The position numbers and the translations under genes were made by a program. DNA of 64,000 nt from NCBI GenBank assembly GCA_016710465.1, contig JADJVS010000016.1, positions 806,001 to 870,000 of the forward strand, written 5' to 3'. Origin of the DNA: Sulfuritalea sp. Lineage in GTDB: Bacteria; Pseudomonadota; Gammaproteobacteria; Burkholderiales; Rhodocyclaceae. This document shows, piece after piece, positions 53,101 through 60,191 of the stretch; the stretch's first letter is position 1; each line of letters opens with the position of its first letter. The notes below the pieces were generated by a model that was not told the origin of the DNA, did no database searches, and worked only from the letters and a program-made list of their open reading frames with translations.

Positions 53101-53662
53101 CACGCGGCGCCTGGCGCAGCTCATGGGCGGCGATGCCGGGGTCGACAGCGAACCGGGGATCGGCAGCACCTTCTGGTTCACGGCACGTCTGCGCCGCGCC
53201 GGCGCAGCCGTTACGGCGCCCGTCGCGCCGGCCGGCGGGGGCGCCGAGCACGAACTGCGCCAACGCTTCGCCGGCCGTCGCATCCTGCTGGTCGAGGACG
53301 ACCCGCTGAACCGCGAGATCGCCGCCCTGCTGCTGGGCCAGGTTGGCCTGGAAACCGATTCCGCCGAGGACGGGGAGATCGCCGTCACCCTCGCCGCCAA
53401 GGGTAACTACGCCTTGATCCTGATGGACATGCAGATGCCGGTCATGGGCGGCCTGGATGCGACGCGCCTGATTCGCGCAAGCGGAACGGCGCATCGGATT
53501 CCCATCGTGGCGATCACTGCCAACGCCTTTTCCGAGGACCGGGAACGCTGCCTGGCGGCGGGCATGGACGATTTCATCGCCAAGCCCTTCAATCCGGACA
53601 ATCTCTACGCCACCATCCTCAAATGGCTGGCTTCGGCTGACCCGCGCCCGGCGAACCCCTGA
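50138..53662 (+). CDS. CHASE-PAS hybrid sensor histidine kinase
   Basis: The 1174-residue membrane hybrid kinase has a transmembrane helix at about 28-48 and a CHASE sensor at about 70-290, with RAMHFTRRLSAGERAAFVAR and RRAFGLDALSQPVNRESFLA. A second helix lies at about 350-368, then three PAS domains (about 385-510, 515-635 and 645-760). HisKA follows with His803 (MSHEIRTPMNAILGM), an ATPase domain (NAVKFTEQG, DTGIGID, YGGTGLGLAIT) and a receiver with D1097 in LMDMQMPVMGG. The second PAS resembles PAS-7 (IEVVGNPLPGGGFVTTYTDV). It starts divergently from the CHASE kinase/CopD pair, with 136 bases between the starts. Confidence 0.93.
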   Translation: MSGGSSTVAKGAGAASDPLARLGQAVRMPFVTAALVLMIGCVASLAYWHHATLQRQAAERLRFDASFSQLQTDMQRRLDELRGLVVGLQGLFLASQHIDRGEFRRYHENLLAHLRTPGVRAMHFTRRLSAGERAAFVARVRSDKSLNGRGYPDFDIHPATGGNEHFVIELIEPFESNRRAFGLDALSQPVNRESFLAARDSGRISLTAPFQLVQANSGDIGLVIRAPVYRRGAPMGNVDQRRAAFIGLAGISLDAATILSDVFAASYLDGLCIAVTDLSNDATSASARASAPEPRLRPIARRCDSGAKPGNAPTTAAIVPVGDRLWEVRLTAGKVWPPGAPDAEPALVAIGGMLISLLLAALYLVLGRARGEAERLALRMTRDLRRSEQRFRIMAELSSDWFWEQDTEGRFIGISGSEVSERGLPMPVDRAVGKTRWELSPDGLPPEQWAEHKRQLDRREDFEIAYVMKDLNGRERWIHSRGTPRHDEEGRFLGYHGTSRDITAEKASEREISNKNKVLQATLDNMSQGISVVDESLHMTAMNEKFCEVLDFPVEMARSGASFEEFVRYNANRGDYGPCDVDGKVRELVALAKEMKPHRFTRLRPNGRRIEVVGNPLPGGGFVTTYTDVTERELAELAIRASEARLKRAELASASGNWELHLDTGVMIASEGAARLYGIASTQIGFDAVKGIPLADERARLDAALKDLIERDAPYDIEFRIRRADNGEIRDIHSQAVFDRSERVVFGVIQDITDKKAIAAELARHHDHLEEQVRVRTAALAETTRAAEAASVAKSAFLANMSHEIRTPMNAILGMTSLLRRAGVTPAQADRLEKIETAGEHLLEVINDILDISKIEAGKFYLEESAVDVTEIGDKVVAMLHERASEKHLRLAITERPPRQRLLGDPTRLRQALLNYVTNAVKFTEQGSVSVRLRVDDETDDTVQVRFEVEDTGIGIDPEARARLFSVFEQADNSTTRRYGGTGLGLAITRRLAQLMGGDAGVDSEPGIGSTFWFTARLRRAGAAVTAPVAPAGGGAEHELRQRFAGRRILLVEDDPLNREIAALLLGQVGLETDSAEDGEIAVTLAAKGNYALILMDMQMPVMGGLDATRLIRASGTAHRIPIVAITANAFSEDRERCLAAGMDDFIAKPFNPDNLYATILKWLASADPRPANP

Positions 53663-53704
53663 GCTGCGCCGGCCGCTGGCGCAAGCCTGCGCAAGGCCTC
53701 CGGA

Positions 53705-54412
53705 TCACGCGGCCGGCTTGCCTTCCAGGGCTGCCCACAGCGGCGTCCCCTTGCACTCCCTGGCGATCTCGCCGAGCACACGCGCATGCTCGGCAAGTTC
53801 ACCGGCGCTGGCTTCCAGGACCCGCAAGGGTGGGCGCGGCCGCTCCGGGGCGGTGCCGCGCGCCACCCTGGGCGCCTCGAAGGCAATCTCCAGCGAATTC
53901 TGGCCGCGCGTCATGGCCAGGTAGACCTCGGCCAGCAGTTCGGCATCGAGCAGCGCGCCGTGCAACTGGCGGCCGGAATTGTCCACGCCGAACTCGTTGC
54001 ACAGCGCATCCAGGTTGTTCTTCTTGCCGGGGCGCATCTCGCGCGCCATGCGCAGCGTGTCGATGACCTCGCCGCAGGTCTGGGCGATGCCCTCGCGATC
54101 GAGCAGGCCGAGCTCGTTGTCGAGAAAGCCGACATCGAAGGCGGCGTTATGGATCACCAGGTCGGCGCCGCGGATGAACTCGATGAATTCGCCGGCGACC
54201 TCGGCGAACTTCGGCTTGTCGGCGAGGAAGTCGTCGGACAAGCCGTGGATGCGCTCGGAATCGGCCACGGCGCGGCCCGGGTTGAGGTAGGTATGGAAGC
54301 GCTGGCCGGTGAGTTGCCGACCCATCAATTCGACGCAGCCGATTTCCACGACGCGATCGCCGGTGCGGAAATCCAGCCCCGTGGTTTCGGTATCGAGGAT
54401 GACTTTCCTCAT
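53705..54412 (-). CDS. dnaQ: DNA polymerase III epsilon subunit (proofreading exonuclease)
   Basis: This 235-residue 3'-5' exonuclease has Exo I VILDTETTGLD (D7, E9), Exo II HNAAFDVGFLDNEL and Exo III HGALLDAELLAEVYLAM with the DEDDh His and Asp. The C-terminal extension (about 185-235) is the clamp and alpha-binding part. The start at 54412 gives the conserved N-terminus and overlaps rnhA by ATGA, the classical rnhA-dnaQ linkage though here in the same direction. Normal length. Confidence 0.96.
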   Translation of the reverse strand: MRKVILDTETTGLDFRTGDRVVEIGCVELMGRQLTGQRFHTYLNPGRAVADSERIHGLSDDFLADKPKFAEVAGEFIEFIRGADLVIHNAAFDVGFLDNELGLLDREGIAQTCGEVIDTLRMAREMRPGKKNNLDALCNEFGVDNSGRQLHGALLDAELLAEVYLAMTRGQNSLEIAFEAPRVARGTAPERPRPPLRVLEASAGELAEHARVLGEIARECKGTPLWAALEGKPAA

Positions 54413-54846
54413 CGCCGGGTCCTTGCCTGTTCGACGCCGCGCCGGGCCAGCGCATCGGCGCGCTCGTTCTCGGGATGCCCGGCATGGCCGCGCACCCAGA
54501 TCCATTCGATTTCGTGCTGCGCGGCGAGGCTATCCAGTTCGCGCCACAAATCCTCGTTCTTCACCGGGTCCTTGCCGGCGGTTTTCCAGCCGCGCCGCTT
54601 CCAGCCGTGGATCCATTCGCTGATGCCCTTCTGCACATACTGCGAATCGGTATGCACCTTCGCCGCCACCGGCTTCTTCAGCGCGCGCAGGGCCTCGATC
54701 ACGGCCGTCATTTCCATGCGGTTGTTGGTCGTTTGCGGCTCGCCGCCAAACAACTCCCTTTCCGTTTCGCCGCTCCTCAGGATCGCGCCCCAGCCGCCCG
54801 GACCGGGATTCCCGCTGCAAGCGCCGTCGGTGAAGATTTCTATCAT
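54409..54846 (-). CDS. rnhA: ribonuclease HI
   Basis: This 145-residue RNase HI has all active-site acids: D7 (IFTDGACSGNPGPGG), E45 (NNRMEMTAVIEAL), D67 (VHTDSQYV) and D131 (ERADALARRG). The RGHAGHPENE loop supplies His. It removes RNA from RNA-DNA hybrids. It overlaps the methyltransferase gene upstream and dnaQ downstream by four bases each. Confidence 0.97.
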   Translation of the reverse strand: MIEIFTDGACSGNPGPGGWGAILRSGETERELFGGEPQTTNNRMEMTAVIEALRALKKPVAAKVHTDSQYVQKGISEWIHGWKRRGWKTAGKDPVKNEDLWRELDSLAAQHEIEWIWVRGHAGHPENERADALARRGVEQARTRR

Positions 54847-55566
54847 TGATCGACCTTTTGCGTAATCGAGACGAGCGCCTTGGCGCGCAGCTTGCGATCG
54901 TGCCAGGCCGGCGTGATCAGGCGCATGCCGGCCTGGCGCTTGACCGCCTGCACGACGTACACGGCGCCGGCGATCGGCCACCAGCGGTCGCCGGCGGCGT
55001 CCATGAACTGGAAGCGGCGCAGCCATTTTTCCTGGGTCACGGCCGGCGCATAGCAGCCGAAAAAACCGGCCTGCATCTCGAAACCAAGCAGCGAGAACCA
55101 GTCCTTCAGGCGCGGCACGCTGAGATAGGCGCCACGCCATGGCGGCAGCGCCTCGCGCCGCGACAGCTTGCGCTTGGCGCCCCACAGGCTGAAGGGATTG
55201 AAGCCGGTGACGATGACATGGCCCTCGGGCACCAGCACGCGCTCCACCTCGCGCAGCACCTGGTGCGGATTGGCGTCGAACTCCAGGGTATGCGGCATGA
55301 CCACGAGGTCGATGCTGTTGTTGGCGAAGGGCAGGTAATGCAGGTCCGGAGCGAACTTCCGAAACGCCGTCAAAACGCCCGTCGTCACAGCGAAAGCGGA
55401 AGGGCATGCGGTTGTCGCGCAGGAAGTCGTGGCAGGGCAGCGAAAGCTGCACGGCGTTGAACCCAAAGATGTCGGCCACCAGCTCGTCGTGCTTCACCTG
55501 TTCCCAGTTGAGCACGTACTGTCCGGCCGGCGTCCTCAGCCAGTCCTCGAATCCCTGAATTGACAT
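54843..55566 (-). pseudogene. class I SAM methyltransferase, frameshifted
   Basis: The gene for a methyltransferase of the type usually found upstream of rnhA is split between two frames. The N-terminal part MSIQGFEDWLRTPAGQYVLN to FRFRCDDGRFDG reads in one frame from 55566. The remainder RKFAPDLHYLPFANNSIDLVVM... with the DLVVMPHTLEF motif and ERVLVPEGHVIVTGFNPFSL is in another. The switch lies near a run of four T (minus strand, 55372-55375); one T fewer would join the frames as DDGRLTAFRKFAPDLH. It may be a real mutation or a homopolymer sequencing error. The C-terminal half overlaps rnhA by ATGA as normal. Confidence 0.8.
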
Positions 55567-55593
55567 CCTGCCCCGTTGCGGGAAAATCCCCGC

Positions 55594-56373
55594 ATGACTG
55601 AAATCCTTGCCTTGCCTGCCTTCGACGACAACTACATCTGGCTGCTGCGCGCCAACGGCCTGGTCGCCGTCGTCGATCCGGGCGATGCCGCGCCGGTCCT
55701 GAAGCACCTGGCGCACAGCGGTGACCGCCTGTGCGCCATCCTTGTCACCCACCACCACGGCGACCATGTCGGAGGCATCGCCGAACTGCTGGCCGTCGAC
55801 GCCGTGCCGGTATTCGGCCCCGCCACGGAAAACATCGCCGGAGTGACCCGCGCGCTGGTCGGCGGCGAGCACATCGAGGTACCCGGCATCGGCGTCGACT
55901 TCGAGGTTCTTGCCGTGCCCGGCCACACGCGCGGCCACCTCGCCTATTATGGCCCAAGTCTCGCCAACACCGGAGCCCTGTTCTGCGGCGACACGCTGTT
56001 CGGCGCCGGTTGCGGACGCCTCTTCGACGGCACGCCGGCGCAGATGCAGGCCTCGCTGGCCAAACTCGCCGTGTTGCCGGCGCCGACTCTTGTGTATTGC
56101 GCCCACGAATACACCCAGAGCAACCTGCGCTTTGCCGCCGTCGTCGAACCCGGCAGCATCGCCGTGCAAAAACGCGCCGAGGAGGTCGCCGCCGCTCGCG
56201 CCGCGCGACGCCCAACCGTGCCGACGCGCATCGGCATCGAACTCGAAACCAATCCCTTCCTGCGCTGGAGCGCGCCGGCCGTGCGCGCCGCCGCCGCCTC
56301 GCGCCTCGGCCATGCGCCGGCGGACGACGTGGAAACCTTCACCGCGATCCGCGAATGGAAGAACCGCTTTTGA
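55594..56373 (+). CDS. gloB: hydroxyacylglutathione hydrolase (glyoxalase II)
   Basis: GloB hydrolyses S-lactoylglutathione in methylglyoxal detoxification. The 259-residue metallo-beta-lactamase-fold enzyme has THHHGDH (residues 52-58), the VPGHTRGHLAYY His and the LFCGDTLFGAGCGRLFDG Asp/His site, plus the glyoxalase II C-terminal substrate domain (CAHEYTQSNLRFA, RTAIREWKNRF-type end). It diverges from the methyltransferase, with only 27 bases between the starts. Codons ACT CTT near residue 166 (PAPTLVYC) coincide with the dispersed repeat. Confidence 0.96.
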   Translation: MTEILALPAFDDNYIWLLRANGLVAVVDPGDAAPVLKHLAHSGDRLCAILVTHHHGDHVGGIAELLAVDAVPVFGPATENIAGVTRALVGGEHIEVPGIGVDFEVLAVPGHTRGHLAYYGPSLANTGALFCGDTLFGAGCGRLFDGTPAQMQASLAKLAVLPAPTLVYCAHEYTQSNLRFAAVVEPGSIAVQKRAEEVAAARAARRPTVPTRIGIELETNPFLRWSAPAVRAAAASRLGHAPADDVETFTAIREWKNRF

Positions 56374-56392
56374 ACGCACAGAACCCGCTGCC

Positions 56393-58501
56393 GTGACCAC
56401 CCGCCGCAACTTCATCAAGGCGCTGGCCTCGCTCCCGCCCGTCCTCGCCTATCGCCCGGCCTGGGCACAGAACAAAACCGGACCCGACCCCTCACGCCTG
56501 GCCCTGGTCATCGGCAACAGCGAGTATCCCTCTTCACCCCTGGGCAATCCGGTCAACGATGCCAAGGCGGTGACGACACTGCTCACGCAAGCCGGATTCA
56601 CGGTCAATTCGCTGCTCAATGCCACGCGCCAGGACATGACCGCCGCGATCGAGCGCTTCGGTGCCGCCGCCAAGCGTTCCGATGTCCGGCAAATCATTTT
56701 TTACTATGCGGGGCACGGCGCCCAGTTGGAATGGCGCAACTACCTGTTGCCGGTGGATGCCATCGTCGAAAAGCAGGAACACATGAAGCAGCGCTGCGTT
56801 GATCTCGGCCTGCTGCTGGGCCAACTCAGCGCCGCCAGGGACAAGACCCACATCGTCATCCTCGATGCCTGTCGCAACAATCCCTTTGGCAGCGGCTACA
56901 AACCGGAGCAAAAAGGACTGTCGCAATTCGATGCGCCGGTCGGCAGCCTGCTCGCCTACGCCACGTCGCCGGGAAACGTCGCCTCGGACGGCGAGGGTGC
57001 CAACGGGCTTTACACCGAAAACCTGGTGCGCGAACTGTCGCGCCACAATACCCGCCTGGAAGACGCGCTGAAACGCGTGCGGCTCAACGTGCGCCTTGCC
57101 TCCAACGGGGCCCAGGTTCCATGGGAGACGACCTCCCTGGAGGGCGACGTCTATCTGTTCAGCGAGGACCAGAAAAAGCTCAGCGAATCCGAACTGGAGA
57201 AACAGGTCGAGGCCGACATCACCGAATGGATTCGCATCAAGTCATCGAAGAAGCTTGAGGACTGGACCTCCTACCTGCGCAACTTTCCCAACGGCCGCTT
57301 CGCCGAGATCGCCCAGTTGCGGCTGGCGCGGCTGCTGGCCGAGGTCGAACAACGCGCGGCCGAGGCCAGGCTGCTTGAAGAAAAACGCAAGCAGGAGGAA
57401 CAACAGCGCATCGACCGGCAGCGAATGGAACGCGAGCAGCTCCGGCTCGCCGAGGAACAGCGCCAGGCCGAGGAGAAGCGCCTGGCCGAAGAGCGCCGGC
57501 AGCGCGAAGAGCAGCGACTCAAGGAAGAGCAACGCCTGGCGCTGGAACGCAAACAGCGCGAGGACCAGCAACTGCGGGAAGCCCAGCGCAGCCAGGACGA
57601 ACACGCCAGGCGTCAGGCTGCCCTGCGCCTCGAACGCGAACGCGCCGCTGCCGAACGCAAGCGGCAGGAACAGGAAGCCTTGCTGGCCGAGCAGCGCAGG
57701 ACGGAGGAAGCCCGCCTCGCGGAACAGCGCCGCCAGGAAAGGGAACGCATCGAAAGCGAACGGCTGGCGCGGGAACAACAACGCCAGCAGGACGAACGGC
57801 GTCGCGAAGAACAGCAGGCGCTTGCCAAACGCGCGGAGCCCGCGGGCCTTGCGGTCGCGCCGGGCGCAAGGATACAGCTCATCGAAATTCGCGCCGGCAT
57901 CGCGGTGCCGCAACTCATACCGCCTTCGGACAATCCCTACTCGGCGGGGCGCTTTCCGCTGGGCCGCGTGTTTACGGTAGGCGACAGCTTTGTAGTGCGG
58001 CAGACCGACATCCTCACCGGCATCGAGGAAAACACCCGCACCGCGACTGTGACGCGCGTCGACCATGACGAGGATCGGGTGGAATACAACCACGGTCTGA
58101 TCATCGTCGACCTGATGGGCAATCTGATCAAGAATGGCCCGGTGCAATTCGAGACGCCGGTGCAGTCGACCCCGGCGGAACTCCAGGTGGGAAAAAAATG
58201 GACGGCGGCCTTTCGCCGCACCCAGGGCGGAGTCACGACCAATGCGTATTTCGAGATGCATGTTGCCAAGCGCGAAATCATCACCGTCCCGGCGGGTCGC
58301 TTCGACTGCTTCCGCGTCGAGGGCGAGGGCTGGAACACCACCAACGGCGCGCAACTCAGCAATGTCGCCTGGATCGTTCCCGGATTGAATGTCGCCGTCA
58401 AGCGCGAGCAGATGGGACGCAACAAGTTCGGACGGATCGGCCAAAGCGACAGAACCGAACTGGTCTCGCTGCGCCAGCAGGCCACGGGACTGACGATTTG
58501 A
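56393..58501 (+). CDS. Tat-signal caspase-like (C14) protein with long coiled coil
   Basis: The 702-residue protein begins TTRRNFIKALASLPPVLAYR, a twin-arginine signal peptide (cleavage near AWA, residue 25). The caspase-fold domain (about 34-255) has the catalytic His108 in YYAGHGA and Cys160 in ILDACRNNPF. A long Glu/Arg/Gln-rich coiled coil runs from about 310 to 480, followed by a beta-rich C-terminal domain (about 490-700). The start is a GTG at 56393, 20 bases after gloB. The folded caspase would be exported by Tat. Its substrate and role are unknown; similar DACR caspase-family proteins are common in environmental proteobacteria. Confidence 0.9.
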   Translation: MTTRRNFIKALASLPPVLAYRPAWAQNKTGPDPSRLALVIGNSEYPSSPLGNPVNDAKAVTTLLTQAGFTVNSLLNATRQDMTAAIERFGAAAKRSDVRQIIFYYAGHGAQLEWRNYLLPVDAIVEKQEHMKQRCVDLGLLLGQLSAARDKTHIVILDACRNNPFGSGYKPEQKGLSQFDAPVGSLLAYATSPGNVASDGEGANGLYTENLVRELSRHNTRLEDALKRVRLNVRLASNGAQVPWETTSLEGDVYLFSEDQKKLSESELEKQVEADITEWIRIKSSKKLEDWTSYLRNFPNGRFAEIAQLRLARLLAEVEQRAAEARLLEEKRKQEEQQRIDRQRMEREQLRLAEEQRQAEEKRLAEERRQREEQRLKEEQRLALERKQREDQQLREAQRSQDEHARRQAALRLERERAAAERKRQEQEALLAEQRRTEEARLAEQRRQERERIESERLAREQQRQQDERRREEQQALAKRAEPAGLAVAPGARIQLIEIRAGIAVPQLIPPSDNPYSAGRFPLGRVFTVGDSFVVRQTDILTGIEENTRTATVTRVDHDEDRVEYNHGLIIVDLMGNLIKNGPVQFETPVQSTPAELQVGKKWTAAFRRTQGGVTTNAYFEMHVAKREIITVPAGRFDCFRVEGEGWNTTNGAQLSNVAWIVPGLNVAVKREQMGRNKFGRIGQSDRTELVSLRQQATGLTI

Positions 58502-58588
58502 GCCGGATTCCGGGGCCGACGGAAGCCGCGCCGGTCTGCTAAGATGCGCCGCCTTCCCGAGCGCCCGCCGCGGCGCCAATTTCCGCCC

Positions 58589-59962
58589 ATGCACCTGTTC
58601 TTCCGCGTCCTACCCTTTTTGTTTCTGCTGCTCTCGCCGGCGCGCGCCGAGCAAGCGCTGCAACTCAGTTCGGAACTCGGCGCGTCGGCCACCCGTGGTT
58701 ATGCGCCACCGCCGGCAGCATTTGCCACGCCTGAAATTCCGACGCCGGCGGTTCCGCGCCTGCCCGATCCCTCGCAGGAAGTTCGCGACGAGCTGCCGCC
58801 GATGCCGACCATCGACCTCACCACGCCGCCCGACGACCTCTGGCAGCGGATGCGCAACGGCTTCTCGATGCCCGACCTCGACAGCCCACTGGTGGCCGAC
58901 CGCCAGGCCTGGTACCTGAACCGGCCCGACTTGCTGAAGCGCATCTTCGAGCGCAGCCGGCGCTACCTGCACCACATCGTCGAGGAACTCGAAAAGCGCG
59001 GCATGCCCACCGAGCTGGCGCTGTTGCCGGTGGTGGAAAGCTCCTTCAACCCGCTGGCCTATTCCTCGGCGCGCGCGCTGGGCATGTGGCAGTTCATTCC
59101 CGCCACGGGCAAGACCTACAAGCTGCAGCAGAACGCCTGGTTCGACCAGCGCCGCGACATCGTCGCTTCCACCGGCGCGGCGCTCGACTACCTGCAGACG
59201 ATTTACGAAATGCACGGCGACTGGCACCTCGCGCTGGCCTCCTACAACTGGGGCGAAAACGCCGTGGCGCGCGCGGTGGCAAAAAACCAGGCCAAGGGCC
59301 TGCCGACCGACTACCGCAACCTGAAGATGCCGGTGGAAACCGCCTACTACGTACCCAAGCTGCAGGCGATCAAGAACATCATTGCCCATCCGCAGTTATT
59401 CGGCATCACGCTCGACCCGATTCCCAACAAGCCCTATTTCGCCACCGTCGAGCGCAACGAGAACATGGACATTGCGCTCGCCGCGCGCCTGGCCGAGATC
59501 CCGGTCGAGGAGTTCATCGCGCTGAATCCGGCCTACAGCCGCCCGGTGATGCCGACCGCCGCCAACAGCCCGCTGGTGCTGCCGGCGGACAAGGTGCAGA
59601 CCTTCCTCGCCAACCTGCAAAGCCACGAAGCCCAGGACAAGCCGCTCTCCGCCTGGTTCACCCACAAGCTGAAAAAAGGCGAGAAGCTCGATACCGTCGC
59701 CAAACGCCACGGCCTCACCCTGCTTCGCCTCAAGCAGTTGAACGGCATCAATGCCAAGACCAAGGTGGTGCCCGGCTTCGCCCTGCTGGTGCCAGGCAAG
59801 GACGCCGTCGGCCACGAGGCGCTGGCGGCACGCCTGCCACAAACGCCGGCAAGCCCGCCGCGGGCCGTCAAGGCGAAGAAGGGCAAGCTGACGAAGGGCT
59901 CCGTTCGCGCCAAGATCGTGACAAGAGTGCGCAAGCCGACTGTGGCGCCAAAATCGCGCTAA
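58589..59962 (+). CDS. mltD: membrane-bound lytic murein transglycosylase D (MltD-like)
   Basis: The 457-residue protein has a signal peptide (FFRVLPFLFLLLSPARA), a Pro-rich linker and a goose-type lysozyme/SLT domain with catalytic Glu150 in ALLPVVESSFNPLAYS and ALGMWQFIPATGKTY, ASYNWGENAV. One LysM near the C-terminus (KKGEKLDTVAKRHGLTLLRL) and a Lys/Arg-rich tail follow. It has no lipobox. It cleaves peptidoglycan in the periplasm. The start at 58589 is preferred because TAAGAT just upstream (around 58543) looks like a -10; an in-frame ATG at 58544 would add 15 residues. Confidence 0.9.
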   Translation: MHLFFRVLPFLFLLLSPARAEQALQLSSELGASATRGYAPPPAAFATPEIPTPAVPRLPDPSQEVRDELPPMPTIDLTTPPDDLWQRMRNGFSMPDLDSPLVADRQAWYLNRPDLLKRIFERSRRYLHHIVEELEKRGMPTELALLPVVESSFNPLAYSSARALGMWQFIPATGKTYKLQQNAWFDQRRDIVASTGAALDYLQTIYEMHGDWHLALASYNWGENAVARAVAKNQAKGLPTDYRNLKMPVETAYYVPKLQAIKNIIAHPQLFGITLDPIPNKPYFATVERNENMDIALAARLAEIPVEEFIALNPAYSRPVMPTAANSPLVLPADKVQTFLANLQSHEAQDKPLSAWFTHKLKKGEKLDTVAKRHGLTLLRLKQLNGINAKTKVVPGFALLVPGKDAVGHEALAARLPQTPASPPRAVKAKKGKLTKGSVRAKIVTRVRKPTVAPKSR

Positions 59963-60191
59963 AGCCGGCTTTCTCGCGCGGCCGGTTGTGGCGCCCGCCA
60001 ACAGTCATCCGGGCGAAGGCTGGATTCCGGCGTGTGATCGTGCTGATTCTCGGCCCGAAAAGCGGCATTGGAACCTGGCTGCTGCTCATTGGCCGAAATC
60101 CACGGCAAATGCATCTTCTGATGGGCTGAAGGCCGTACTGCCACGGATGGCGTCGCCGTCGAATCCTATTGCAGGCAAATCCGATGACGCA
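59963..60191. other. intergenic region with a GGATTCCGG-type short repeat
   Basis: This 229-base interval between mltD and the RTX gene (convergent) contains GTCATCCGGGCGAAGGCTGG at 60005 followed by ATTCCGG, resembling the short dispersed intergenic repeats common in proteobacteria. Short open frames here overlap each other and have no convincing starts; I see no gene. Confidence 0.4.

Noticed and set aside
50717..53494. 925-residue minus-strand open frame opposite the CHASE hybrid kinase
   Set aside because: Same shadow effect; the plus-strand protein has intact kinase and receiver motifs.
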